From: CADEED01 sp043747835
GTDB taxonomy: Bacteria > Pseudomonadota > Gammaproteobacteria > Steroidobacterales > Steroidobacteraceae
DNA: 64,000 nt
Reading direction: 5' to 3'
NCBI GenBank assembly: GCA_043747835.1
Contig: JAYTOK010000068.1
Span: forward strand, 30,262-94,261
Shown: positions 17,916-27,472 of the stretch, one piece after another
How positions within the stretch are numbered: the stretch's first letter is position 1
How the letters are laid out: each line of letters begins with the position of its first letter
The notes under the pieces: generated by a model
The model's input: the letters and a program-made list of their open reading frames with translations, nothing else
Database searches by the model: none
What the model was told of the DNA's origin: nothing
Translations under genes and position numbers: made by a program

Positions 17916-19946
17916 ATGGAACGTACGACTGCCCAGCGCGTCGCGGCGCTGCTCTCATGCCTGACCCTGTGCGCCTCCTCCATCGCGGGCACGCCCAGTG
18001 CACCCGACAACGCCAGACACAAGCCGCCGAATCCGTTCGTGACCCGCGTGGGTTCCGACCTGTACCTGCGCGGCGAGAAGTTCCGCTTTGCGGGATCTAA
18101 CAACTACTACCCCATCTACAAATCGCCCCTGATGGTGCGGGCGCTGTTCGACAAGGCCGCCGCCGCGGACTTCCGGGTGATGCGGGTGTGGTCGACGAAC
18201 GTCATCGGCAATGCCGACGGCACGAACTCGGTCGATGGTGCCGACGGACGCAAGGAAGGCGTCTACATGCAGTACTGGGATGGTGCCGCCCCTGCATTCA
18301 ATGACGGCGCGAATGGGCTCGAGCGACTCGACTTCGTGGTCGCCGAGGCGCGCACCCGCAATCTCAAGCTGATCTTGCCGTTGGTCAACAACTGGAGCGC
18401 GTTCGGCGGCATGGATCAGTACGTGCGCTGGCGCGGCGGTCAATATCACGATGACTTCTACACCGATGCCACGATCAAGGGCTGGTACAAGAACTGGATC
18501 AGCCAGCTGCTGAATCGTGTGAATACGATTACCGGCGTCAAATACAAGGACGACCCGACCATCATGATGTGGGAGCTCGGCAACGAGCCGCGGTGCATCG
18601 GGAGCGGCGTGTATCCCCGCTCGCCATCGTGCTCTACCCAGACGCTGATTTCCTGGGCGGACGAGATGTCTACCTACATCAAGAGCATCGATCGCAATCA
18701 TCTCGTATCGGTGGGTGATGAAGGATTTCTGTGCCTGCCCGACGGCACCGACTGGACCGACAACTGCACCGAGGGAGTCGATAGCTACGCCTTCGCGGCG
18801 CTGCGCAACATCGATGCGATGTCGGTGCACCTGTATCCGGACGCCGATGCGTGGGGCAAGACGCCGGCATGGGGCACGGAGTGGATCGCCAAGCATGCCC
18901 AGAAGGCGAAGCGCCTGAAGAAGGCGGTATATCTCGGCGAGTTCGGCACCAGGGACAGGAGCGTACGGAACCCGGTCTATTTCGAATGGACCCGCGAGCT
19001 GTTCTTTGGGGGTACCGACGGTGCCTTGTACTGGATTCTTTCCGACGTCCAGGACAACGGGGCGCCCTATCCGGATTTCGACGGACTCACGGTGTATTGC
19101 CCGAGCCCGGTGTGCACGACCATGAACAATTTTTCGCTGCGCATGACGTACGACCGGGCGTTCGGATTCGCCCCCGTGGCCGACGACGACGCGGCAACGG
19201 CCGACTTCGATGCCGCCGCGACATTGATGCCGGCGGCGAACGACATCGCATACCTCGGGCGCCGGCCCGTTGCCACGAGTATCGACCTCGATCCGGCAAC
19301 CGCGGGTCAGCAATCGATTGCCACCACCGCCGCCGGCACTTTCGCGCTGGGCAGCGGCGGTGACGTCGCATTCACGCCGGTGCCGGGATTTCAAGGCGAC
19401 GCTCTCGCCACTTACGAGCTGCGCGACACGGCGGGACGCCGTTCCAATGTCGCTGCGCTGCGCGTCAAGGTCCTGCCGGATCCGAACGGCGCGCTGTTGC
19501 TCTACTCGTTCGAGAACGACACGCAGGGATGGGCGCCCGCGAACTGGCAGGCGAATGCGGGCACTGTCGTGCGAGTGACGGACTTCGCTACCCAGGGCAC
19601 CGCGAGTCTGCAGATCACGAGCGCCGATGGCGGCTGGTTTGGCCTCAATGTCGCGGAGTCGATCCTCGATCTGTCAGCCAAGGCGCAATTCAAGTTCGAC
19701 TTGCGCACGTCTGCAGCCGTTGGCACTTCCGTGAACGTCGCGATACAGGATCGCAACTGGACCTGGTGCGAGGGCCCGTGGGGATGGCAGGACGCCGGAA
19801 CGACCGCGACGGTGTCGCTCGATCTCACCGCGTTCACGGCGAGCGGCGTGCCGTGCGCCATCGGCAACCTCAGCGATGTGAACGCGATCTGGGTGTTTGC
19901 GGGCGCCGGCATGACCGTGAACATCGACAATGTGCGCGCGGAGTAG
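17916..19946 (+). CDS. secreted GH5-type endo-beta-mannanase with C-terminal beta-sandwich
   Basis: 676 residues. Signal peptide (VAALLSCLTLCASSIAG), then a GH5 (beta/alpha)8 barrel of the subfamily-7 mannanase type: FAGSNNYYPIYK, acid/base Glu in WELGNEPRC (E224) and nucleophile Glu in VYLGEFGT (E342). An Ig-like stretch (about 440-530) leads to a C-terminal beta-sandwich beginning LLLYSFENDTQGW and ending MTVNIDNVRAE, which looks like a carbohydrate-binding module. The start at 17916 is fixed by AAGGGGG at 17904-17910. It would cut beta-1,4-mannan outside the cell. No LacI-type palindrome was found upstream. Confidence 0.88.
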   Translation: MERTTAQRVAALLSCLTLCASSIAGTPSAPDNARHKPPNPFVTRVGSDLYLRGEKFRFAGSNNYYPIYKSPLMVRALFDKAAAADFRVMRVWSTNVIGNADGTNSVDGADGRKEGVYMQYWDGAAPAFNDGANGLERLDFVVAEARTRNLKLILPLVNNWSAFGGMDQYVRWRGGQYHDDFYTDATIKGWYKNWISQLLNRVNTITGVKYKDDPTIMMWELGNEPRCIGSGVYPRSPSCSTQTLISWADEMSTYIKSIDRNHLVSVGDEGFLCLPDGTDWTDNCTEGVDSYAFAALRNIDAMSVHLYPDADAWGKTPAWGTEWIAKHAQKAKRLKKAVYLGEFGTRDRSVRNPVYFEWTRELFFGGTDGALYWILSDVQDNGAPYPDFDGLTVYCPSPVCTTMNNFSLRMTYDRAFGFAPVADDDAATADFDAAATLMPAANDIAYLGRRPVATSIDLDPATAGQQSIATTAAGTFALGSGGDVAFTPVPGFQGDALATYELRDTAGRRSNVAALRVKVLPDPNGALLLYSFENDTQGWAPANWQANAGTVVRVTDFATQGTASLQITSADGGWFGLNVAESILDLSAKAQFKFDLRTSAAVGTSVNVAIQDRNWTWCEGPWGWQDAGTTATVSLDLTAFTASGVPCAIGNLSDVNAIWVFAGAGMTVNIDNVRAE

Positions 19947-20043
19947 CGCCAGCCTTCATCGCACTGACACGATTTTGCCGCGGGGCGATACGCCGTTCTC
20001 GTCGCGCGGGAAGTCTACGAACCCGATCCATGCATTCTGTCGC

Positions 20044-20871
20044 CTACCAACCGCCATCGATCACAAGGTTTTGCCCCGTGATCATGGAGGAACGATCCGA
20101 GGCCAGGAACATGACGAGGTCCGCAACGTCCTCAGGGCGGATGCGTCGCTTCAGGCACTGATTGCGGACAACCCACGCATCGTAGTCGCCGAGCCGATCG
20201 CCAAAAATCCGGATTTCGGCAGGCGAGGCGACCGCACCGACGGAGATCGAGTTGACGCGGATTCCGTGCTCACCCAGCTCTCGCGCCAGACTGCGAGTGA
20301 GCCCGATGATTGCGCCGTTCGACGCGGCGTAGGAGACGTACCCATTCCACTCCCCGTGATGCGTGACAGCGCAGAGATTGACGATGCTGCCGCGACCTCG
20401 CGACTTCATGCCCGTGGCGATTGCACGCGACGTGACCAGGTCCGCCGTGCAGGTGTTATGAATCTGCATCTCGAAGTCGTCGACTGAGAGCTGCCTGAAC
20501 GGCAGCTTGATTTCGGGGGCCACATTGTTGACGAGCACGTCGACGGGATCTTCCGCGGCAAGAAGCGACGCGGCGCGCTCCGCGTCCGCAGCGACATTGA
20601 AATCGACGGCGAGAAATCGCGACGTGGGCAGGTCGCGCGTCAGGTCCGTGCCCTCGTGCGACAGCGCGGGCACGTCCAGCAAAGTCACCCGCGCTCCAGC
20701 CGCGTTCAGCATCGCGGCCTGCGAGCGCCCCATGGTGCTGAGCGCGCGAGTCACGGCGACGTGCCGGCCTGCGAGCCCTTCGAAGGCCTCGGCGAAAATC
20801 GGTCTCGCGCCCGCCTTCCAATGAGGATCGACTGGAAAATCGACCCCTGGCTCGGCGTTGGGACTTTTCAT
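20044..20871 (-). CDS. SDR-family protein with degenerate active site
   Basis: About 275 residues with the short-chain dehydrogenase fold: a modified nucleotide loop (VAVTRALSTMGRSQAAML) in place of TGxxxGIG, NNVAPE for NNAG, and the C-terminal signature SMITGQNLVIDGG. The catalytic Tyr-x-x-x-Lys reads YAASN, so the Lys is Asn (codon AAC), and the usual catalytic Ser is also missing (VNLCAV). It may be a non-catalytic or unusual member. The start is uncertain: M at 20871 (MKSPNAEPGVDF) is preferred, and an ATG-like start at 20982 is possible. It lies downstream of the GH43/GH2 locus on the same strand. Confidence 0.75.
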   Translation of the reverse strand: MKSPNAEPGVDFPVDPHWKAGARPIFAEAFEGLAGRHVAVTRALSTMGRSQAAMLNAAGARVTLLDVPALSHEGTDLTRDLPTSRFLAVDFNVAADAERAASLLAAEDPVDVLVNNVAPEIKLPFRQLSVDDFEMQIHNTCTADLVTSRAIATGMKSRGRGSIVNLCAVTHHGEWNGYVSYAASNGAIIGLTRSLARELGEHGIRVNSISVGAVASPAEIRIFGDRLGDYDAWVVRNQCLKRRIRPEDVADLVMFLASDRSSMITGQNLVIDGGW

Positions 20872-21004
20872 CCGCGGCCCGGCAATAAAGACGCGGACTG
20901 CTGTCGTCCTAGGCGTGTCAGGACGGCCACAGCCCGCATCAAGTGAGCGCATCGTCCCCGAAGAACCAGCGCTTTCCGACACACAGCGGCGGACCTCTGA
21001 GTCG

Positions 21005-21020
21005 CTTTCATTTATGAAAG
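21005..21020. promoter_or_regulatory. perfect inverted repeat upstream of the SDR gene
   Basis: CTTTCAT-TT-ATGAAAG, 16 bases, lies about 135 bases upstream of the preferred SDR start, in the gap after the broken GH43 gene. It could be an operator. The rest of the 337-base gap (20872-21208) shows nothing else that I can name. Confidence 0.35.
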
Positions 21021-21208
21021 TATCTTTTCTAATTGGTACACTCGCAAGTACTGGGAGAAATATGTTTCGATTTCAGGAGCGCAGTCGGCTCATTCCGGGA
21101 TGAAATTCGCCGACGACAATCAGGCGTGGGGTGCCGTGGAAAAATCTTCGGCGTGCCAGTTTCGGCTCTAACCACCCGAGGCCCTGCGCCGCGAGAACGG
21201 CCGGCGCG

Positions 21209-22989
21209 CTATCGGACTTGTTTTTTCGTTGGACGTGGCTCGAACCGGTATTCAAACGAGTTGATATCGAGGTAACCCTTATCGGCCGCATCGTTGTATG
21301 TAAACAATCCGAGGTAAGCGCCACGGTATCCGCCCCACTTCAGCTCTGAACTGCCTGACAAAGTGGTGAATGTTTTTCCGTTCGTGCTGTAGCTGAACTG
21401 AGCGCGGTGAGCTTGATCTATGTCGGTTCGTAGCCACAGCGGATCGCTTCGACGATCGATCTCATGACTTGACATGACACGATCGTCGACCACGACCTCC
21501 AGTCTCAACGCATCGGGGGTCAGTGCAAGGCGCAATGCAGAGTAGTTCTTGCCACCGTTGAACTGAGCAAGTCCTGCTTTCTGTCCATGCGCCAATCCTG
21601 AAACGTCGACCTGCACGGTCACTTGGACTTTGTCGGCGGACAGGTAGCGCTGGCCAAGAGTGTTTCCCGCTTTGAAGAACGAGTCCGTTGCCAGCGGCCG
21701 AAATGCCCGCAATCGTAGCCAACCGGGCCTTTCGGTGAGCGACCAGTATTCCGCACGCGGTTGGTGATTCCATTCCCACCGCGGTAACAACTGCAATGAG
21801 CTGAAGTCGTCGCTGCCTTGCGGATAACTGATCGTTCCCCCCTTTACAGGGACTTCGCCGGACCAAACCATATCTCCCACACCATCCCCGTCGGCGTCGT
21901 CTCCCGCGATCGGCCATCCATCTATCCAGCGCACCGGCAGAAGGCTGACTACACGCCCGTCCGCAAACCCTCCCAAGCCTCCATGCGTCAGGAAGTACCA
22001 ACGTCCATCAGGTGTGTCCACCAGTCCGCCTTGGTTGATCTCGCGGTTTCTCGCGTGTGTTTCGAGCATAGGCTTGACTTGGTAGGCGCCGGGATGCGCT
22101 GCGGTACCCGGAGATCCGTCCACGCGCTCACCGTAGATGAAACGCGAGCGCCTCATCACGGCCATCCTGCCTTGCCAAGACACTTCATTGTTGAAGAAGT
22201 AGTAGAGCCCATCCTTCTTGTAGATCTTGCTGCCCTCCGCCGACTTGCGGCTGTATATCAGCGCTCCTTCGCCAGACAGTTGGACGCCCGGGAGTGCCAT
22301 GGTTTCTGCATCGGCATCCAGCAACGCCGTGCCGTCCCAACTCATGCGGAACAGGTGCGGATACCAGGCCCCATTCGGCTTGCTCGCGATCAGATAGGCC
22401 TTTCCATCTACATCCCAAAACGGACAAAGGTCCAGCCACTTGGGGACCAAAAGCGGTTTGCCGCTGCGGTCACGCACGGGCTGCAAATCCCACGACCCTC
22501 CAGGATCTTTGGCCGTCGCCACGAACAGGCCTTCCAGGAAAGACGTGAAGTGAACGTAGAACGTTCCCTCGTGGTAGCGCAGTACACACCCTGGCCATAA
22601 CGATTCATGCGATCCGAGCCGAGCTCAGGCCCGAGCACGCGCAAGTCCGCGACCACATGGCTGATGATCTCCCAGCTAACTAGATCTCTCGAATGCAACA
22701 CCGCCATACCGGGTGCCATGTTGATGGTCGAAGAAATGAGGTAGAAGTCTTCGCCGACCCGGATAACGTCCGGATCGCTGAAGTCTCCTGCCAAGACCGG
22801 GTTTCTGTAAGTCCCATCGCCCTGGTTCCCCCAATAGGCTGTCTGTTGCGCATGGCCGATCCGCGCTGCAATTAGCGGGATCAGAAGCAGCAGAACCCAG
22901 CGAGTTTTTGAGAGTCGCGGCAGCGACAAGTTTCCCGCATGGACACCGCTTTTTTCTGGCTCGCTTTGAGGCACTTCGTGTCCGCGCAT
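21209..22989 (-). pseudogene. GH43 beta-xylosidase/arabinofuranosidase broken by an apparent 10-bp deletion
   Basis: The N-terminal frame (22989 to about 22585) has a signal peptide and the GH43 start with catalytic base Asp (AGDFSDPDVIRVGEDFYLIS). The second frame (about 22583 to 21209) continues with RYHEGTFYVHFTSFLEGLF, CPFWDVDGKAYLI (second Asp), the catalytic Glu in LSGEGALIYS, and a C-terminal jelly-roll. At the junction the expected G-V-W-A-P-x-L-R-Y-H reads GTGTACTGCGC, consistent with loss of 10 bases coding W-A-P. Everything else is intact, so the break is recent or a sequencing error. The ATG follows the GH2 stop directly (TGA-ATG), so it was the last enzyme of that operon. Confidence 0.85.
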
Positions 22990-25776
22990 TCAAGGCTTCG
23001 CCAGACTGATCCAGACCTTGCCTCTTACAACTCCATCCAGAGTTGTTGGTTGCGATTGCGGTCCCAATACTTCAGGCAAATCGAACTTTGTGCCGATCGC
23101 AGGAATCGCATGCAACAATGACCAGCCACTGTCGGGCAGCTCGATCACGGGCTTTTCACCCGGCGCCGGTCGATAGAGCCCGAAGAACGGGATGTCGCTG
23201 GCGTTTCGAATCAGCACTCTGGCCACTTTCGTCTCCATCTGAAGCCAGTTCCATTCACCGAAGAACCCCTCGAATTCGGGGTACGAGTACGTCTCGCCAG
23301 GGATGGATAGTGAGTATGGCGTTCGATGAAGACCGAACTGAGTTCCCACTCGGCGATTATTCCAGACACGGTGCGGTCCGGCCCCCAGCCAGCGTTTGGC
23401 TTGTATTTGCTCCAACGGCACATCGAAGCGAACGCCGAAGATGTCCGCGGGCCCGTCATGTGCGAGTTCGTATTCCAGCGAAAGCTGATTCCCCACGACC
23501 TTCCAGACGACCTCCTTGAGTAACCCTGCGTAAGTGGCTCGCGCCAACACTCCTTCATGGCCAGGCGGCGCGAGCTCGAGCTTCGACAGAATTGCATTGC
23601 TCGCTATCGCGGTGTAGGAACGCCGCTTCGGTGTGCGCAACCACGCCGCAAGAGTGGGTCCCCGCATTTTGATGGTGCGACGACCCTGCCGGATTGCTAT
23701 CACCTCTCCGCTCTGGGTATCGAACTCCAGCTCGAAGTCGCCCGCGCTCACGCTCGCGCCGTTCGAACTCACCGGCTCGACAACTCCGGAAAATGTGGTC
23801 ACCTCCGGCTGAGCGCCTCTGATTGTCCACGTCCAGACCGTTTCGCCATGCCGGTCGATATAACTCAACTCCGCCAGTTCACGGGAAGAGAGTTCTTGTA
23901 GATTGACCGGGATCTCCCACGTGCGCCGTTCTCCGGGACTCAGGTCGGGCCCTTTCAAACTACCTTCACCAACGAGCTTGGCGGAGTCCGACGACCCGGC
24001 CGGCCGAAGACGCAGTATTTTCCAGCGCACCGTACCGTCGGAAAGATCGCTGAAGTCGTAGGCATTCTCGATTCCCATCGCAAGAACGCCGTTCGACAAT
24101 CGGATGGACGATACCTGTACGGGGGACCAGATCTCCTTGACCGCGAAATAACTCCCTTCCTTTTCATGGCGAGCTCCCAAAAATCCGTCAGGAGCATTGT
24201 TGCCGACGTTGTCTATCTTGCCGGCACGGTCTGTTCTCGCGATCCCTTCATCGGCGAATGCCCAGAAAAATCCTCCAGCGACCGTCGAACTCGCCTTCAT
24301 CACGCTCCAATAGTCCTGCAGGCCAGCCCCAATTCCACCGTCATACAGCCCGTGCAAGAACTCGGTTGGCATGAAGATATCGGGACCGGCGCTCAGGCGA
24401 ATCGTGCTGTCGTAATTTTCGTAATGATCCGTGTTGATGCCACCAAACATCGACCACGGGTGAAGAACGGGCCGACGCTGCGGATCCCAGCGATCGAACT
24501 CCCCATCGTTCTCCCGATTCCAACCGCCCTCGTTTCCGTTGTCCCAGAAGAGAATGCTGGGATGATTGACGTCGCGGCGAACGATCTGACCGATGAGTCT
24601 TGCACCCGTCGACGTGTCGTAATATCCCTGCCAGCCTGCCAATTCATCTAGAACGTAAAGCCCGAGTTCGTCAGCAGCTTCCAGAAAAGAAGAGTCCGGA
24701 GGATAGTGAGACATCCTGACCGCGTTCATGTTCGCTTGCTTTATCAATCGGGCATCCGCGTAATTCTCGTCTCTAGATAGGGTACGTCCGCTTTCCGCCC
24801 GAAAGCTGTGACGATTGATGCCCTTGAGAACGATCTTGCTCCCGTTGAGATAGACGCCGTCTCTCGGCCTTACTTCGATTGTCCGAAACCCGAATCGCTG
24901 CGGCAGCTCGTGGACTTTCTGGTTCTCGGCAAATAGCGAAAATTTCGCTGTATAGAGATTGGGAGTTTCTGCGGTCCACAGAGAAGGCGACTCGACCTTT
25001 CCATTTACGATAGCCGTATCGCCGTTCAGTCGCTTTGCTTCGATCTCGGCCACAACTCGTCCGGCGCGATCTTGGATCACAGCGAGCACCCGTGCAGCAG
25101 GCGGCGCTTCGCGACCGAGGTGCACGCGTGCATAAAACGTCCCATCCGCCCGAGCATCAATGGCAGTCCAAGCAATGTGGTTCAGCGGTCGTGCTTCGAG
25201 CCACACCGGGCGGAAGATTCCACCAAAGGTCCAGTAGTCACCTCGCCTTTCAGCAAAGTTCACACTCTTGTTGGCAGACTCTTTGGACACGAGGACTTTG
25301 ATCTCGTTGCGACCCGCCTTGATGAGTTTGGAAACGTCGTACTCGAATCGATAGAAACCGCCCTGGTGAGCCGGCCCGGCTTGCACGCCGTTTATCGACA
25401 CTGTCGCGTCAGTCATGACGCCTTCGAATATGAGGTGGATAGCCCGCCCGTCCCAATGAGCTGGAACCTGAAAATCGCGGCGATAAGTTCCAACTTCCTT
25501 GGGAATGATCGGGTCCTCGTCAGGCTTGTGGCGACCTTGCCCACCGTAGTAGTAAGACCCAAACCCCTGTTGCTCCCAGCACGACGGAACAAGGATTCGG
25601 GCCCATTTGCCGCTACCTCGCCCCTTGTCTAGCTGGAAGTCCCAGTGCACGGGCTTCTCACCGGACGCACCCATGCCGGATAAAGGGAGTACCTCCGTGG
25701 ACACGACACTCGCAAACACGATCTGCGCGTGCGCAAGCATCAAGCTCATCGCGGAAATACACTTGAGAATTTTCAT
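22990..25776 (-). CDS. GH2-family beta-galactosidase/beta-mannosidase-like enzyme
   Basis: 928 residues. Signal peptide (MKILKCISAMSLMLAHAQ). Then the GH2 sugar-binding jelly-roll (about 45-195), an Ig-like domain, a (beta/alpha)8 barrel with acid/base Glu in WDNGNEGGWN (E416) and nucleophile Glu in MPTEFLHGL (E472), and a long C-terminal beta-sandwich. This is the LacZ-like branch of GH2. The exact specificity (galactoside or other) is not certain. The start at 25776 is set by GGAG in TTGGAGCTCAG and by the signal peptide. It lies downstream of the halogenase-like pair after 142 bases without a gene, and is fused at its stop to the GH43 start. Confidence 0.9.
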   Translation of the reverse strand: MKILKCISAMSLMLAHAQIVFASVVSTEVLPLSGMGASGEKPVHWDFQLDKGRGSGKWARILVPSCWEQQGFGSYYYGGQGRHKPDEDPIIPKEVGTYRRDFQVPAHWDGRAIHLIFEGVMTDATVSINGVQAGPAHQGGFYRFEYDVSKLIKAGRNEIKVLVSKESANKSVNFAERRGDYWTFGGIFRPVWLEARPLNHIAWTAIDARADGTFYARVHLGREAPPAARVLAVIQDRAGRVVAEIEAKRLNGDTAIVNGKVESPSLWTAETPNLYTAKFSLFAENQKVHELPQRFGFRTIEVRPRDGVYLNGSKIVLKGINRHSFRAESGRTLSRDENYADARLIKQANMNAVRMSHYPPDSSFLEAADELGLYVLDELAGWQGYYDTSTGARLIGQIVRRDVNHPSILFWDNGNEGGWNRENDGEFDRWDPQRRPVLHPWSMFGGINTDHYENYDSTIRLSAGPDIFMPTEFLHGLYDGGIGAGLQDYWSVMKASSTVAGGFFWAFADEGIARTDRAGKIDNVGNNAPDGFLGARHEKEGSYFAVKEIWSPVQVSSIRLSNGVLAMGIENAYDFSDLSDGTVRWKILRLRPAGSSDSAKLVGEGSLKGPDLSPGERRTWEIPVNLQELSSRELAELSYIDRHGETVWTWTIRGAQPEVTTFSGVVEPVSSNGASVSAGDFELEFDTQSGEVIAIRQGRRTIKMRGPTLAAWLRTPKRRSYTAIASNAILSKLELAPPGHEGVLARATYAGLLKEVVWKVVGNQLSLEYELAHDGPADIFGVRFDVPLEQIQAKRWLGAGPHRVWNNRRVGTQFGLHRTPYSLSIPGETYSYPEFEGFFGEWNWLQMETKVARVLIRNASDIPFFGLYRPAPGEKPVIELPDSGWSLLHAIPAIGTKFDLPEVLGPQSQPTTLDGVVRGKVWISLAKP

Positions 25777-25918
25777 CTGAGCTCCAAGAAAAAACGGGCA
25801 CCCGCCACGCAATGAGTATCCGGGCCCTTCAAAAGCCAGAGGAATACAGGATCTCGCGGGAGGGGCACCGCGCATCGGTCGTGGCCTGAAGAACCAAAGT
25901 GCATTGACCGGCAGCCTT

Positions 25919-27472
25919 CTATGCGGAGGCGGCACAATGTTTGGCGATGTATTCCTCGTGAGTCGGCATGCTATCCACCGCCCTCCTCATCAGATCGCGA
26001 ATTTGTATGGCGAATTTCGTCGTCGTATCAGGCGGAAAAGAGTCGACTACTGGGTCGTAGTCGAGAGGGTTGATTCCCTGGCCCAGCATCACGGCTATCC
26101 AGCTATCGTCAGTGAATAGTTCATCCGGCTTCCTGAGCACTCGCCCGCTTTCCCGAAACATCGCCAGTTTCTCTGCGAGGGTCTCCGGCATGGCCCCGTC
26201 GCGGCAAGCACTCCAGAAGGGAGAATCCGCGCGCTCAGTTGCGCGGTAGTGCAAGACGATGAAATCTCTCACGTGCTCATACTCGCGTTCCGAACGTCGA
26301 TTGAACTCTTGCATCAGCTGCGGTGAAAACGTCTTGTCGGGAAAGAACCCAAGCAACTTGGTGATACCTGTTTGAATGAGATGGATGCTCGTCGATTCGA
26401 GCGGCTCCAAGAATCCAGCCGCCAGACCGATGGCGACGCAGTTCTTGTGCCAGAACTTCCGGCGTCGGCCGGGCACGAAGCGCAACGATCTGGGCTCCGC
26501 CAAGGCTGGGCCATCAAGCGCAGCTAACAACGTCGCCGTAGCTTCGTCATCGCTGATGTATCGGCTGGAATACGTATACCCATTGCCGGTTCGATGCTGG
26601 AGCGGAATCCGCCATCTCCACCCGGCACGATCAGCGGTTGATCGCGTATATGGCGTCAATGGCTCACGTCGCTGGCTCGGGACGGCGACAGCTCGATCGC
26701 ATTCCAGAAGATCCGCCCAACTTTCGAAGCCGACCTTCAAAGTCTGGCCGATGAGAAGCGCTCGAAAGCCGCTACAGTCGACAAACAGCTCACCGTCTAT
26801 CCGACGACCGTCTTGCAGAATCAACTGCTCAATGTGCCCATCGAGCTGACGTTGCCGCACGTCAATGACTTTCCCTTCGATACGCTTTACGCCCCTCGCC
26901 TCCGCGTATCGACGCAAGAACGAAGCGTATGCGCCAGCATCAAAGTGGAAGGCATAACGCAGCGCCGCGAATACCGCGGTTGGCCCCCCTTGGGGCCGCA
27001 TGAAGCGATTGGACTTCGCCGCGATAGCAGTCAAATTGAAGTCGCTCAATGCACCCGCTTCTTTCGCGAAACCGGGATCGGTTCGCATGCGAAGCCACAG
27101 CTGATGAAAGTTTACGCCCAGCAGATCGCGCCCGAACACACCAAAAGGGTGCATGTACCGGTGACCCGACCGATACCAATCCACGAACTCGATACCTAGT
27201 TTGAAAGTCGCGTTTGTCTGGCGAACGAATTCATTCTCGTCGACATCGAGCAATGCGTTGAAGCTATGCAAGGACGGGATGGTTGCTTCACCGACGCCCA
27301 CAGTGCCTAACTCTTCAGATTCGACCAAAGTTACCGAAACCCCGGCGAATTTGACCATGCGGGCAAGCGCGGCAGCGGTCATCCACCCGGCTGTTCCTCC
27401 TCCAACAATCACCACCTGTCGAATGGCCGATCGGTCGTGGTGTGGTGCTGGCGCGCTATCCAACTGCCGCAC
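25919..27472 (-). CDS. tryptophan-halogenase-family flavoprotein
   Basis: About 517 residues. FAD motif VVIVGGGTAGWMTAAAL, GVGEATIP, catalytic-type Lys in NATFKLGIEF, signature GWRWRIP with QHRTGNG, and FLEPLESTSIHLIQ. It is closely similar in motifs to the protein at 8400. The start is probably the GTG at 27472, overlapping the end of the upstream halogenase-like gene by 17 bases; no ATG is available nearer the FAD motif. It forms a tandem pair within the TonB receptor operon, so the two proteins are likely made together. The reaction of this subgroup is not established. Confidence 0.87.
   Translation of the reverse strand: MRQLDSAPAPHHDRSAIRQVVIVGGGTAGWMTAAALARMVKFAGVSVTLVESEELGTVGVGEATIPSLHSFNALLDVDENEFVRQTNATFKLGIEFVDWYRSGHRYMHPFGVFGRDLLGVNFHQLWLRMRTDPGFAKEAGALSDFNLTAIAAKSNRFMRPQGGPTAVFAALRYAFHFDAGAYASFLRRYAEARGVKRIEGKVIDVRQRQLDGHIEQLILQDGRRIDGELFVDCSGFRALLIGQTLKVGFESWADLLECDRAVAVPSQRREPLTPYTRSTADRAGWRWRIPLQHRTGNGYTYSSRYISDDEATATLLAALDGPALAEPRSLRFVPGRRRKFWHKNCVAIGLAAGFLEPLESTSIHLIQTGITKLLGFFPDKTFSPQLMQEFNRRSEREYEHVRDFIVLHYRATERADSPFWSACRDGAMPETLAEKLAMFRESGRVLRKPDELFTDDSWIAVMLGQGINPLDYDPVVDSFPPDTTTKFAIQIRDLMRRAVDSMPTHEEYIAKHCAASA

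Noticed and set aside
21014..21103. A 29-codon frame MKVSFLIGTLASTG on the plus strand
   Set aside because: Too short, no ribosome-binding site and no conservation evidence; it begins inside the CTTTCAT palindrome.
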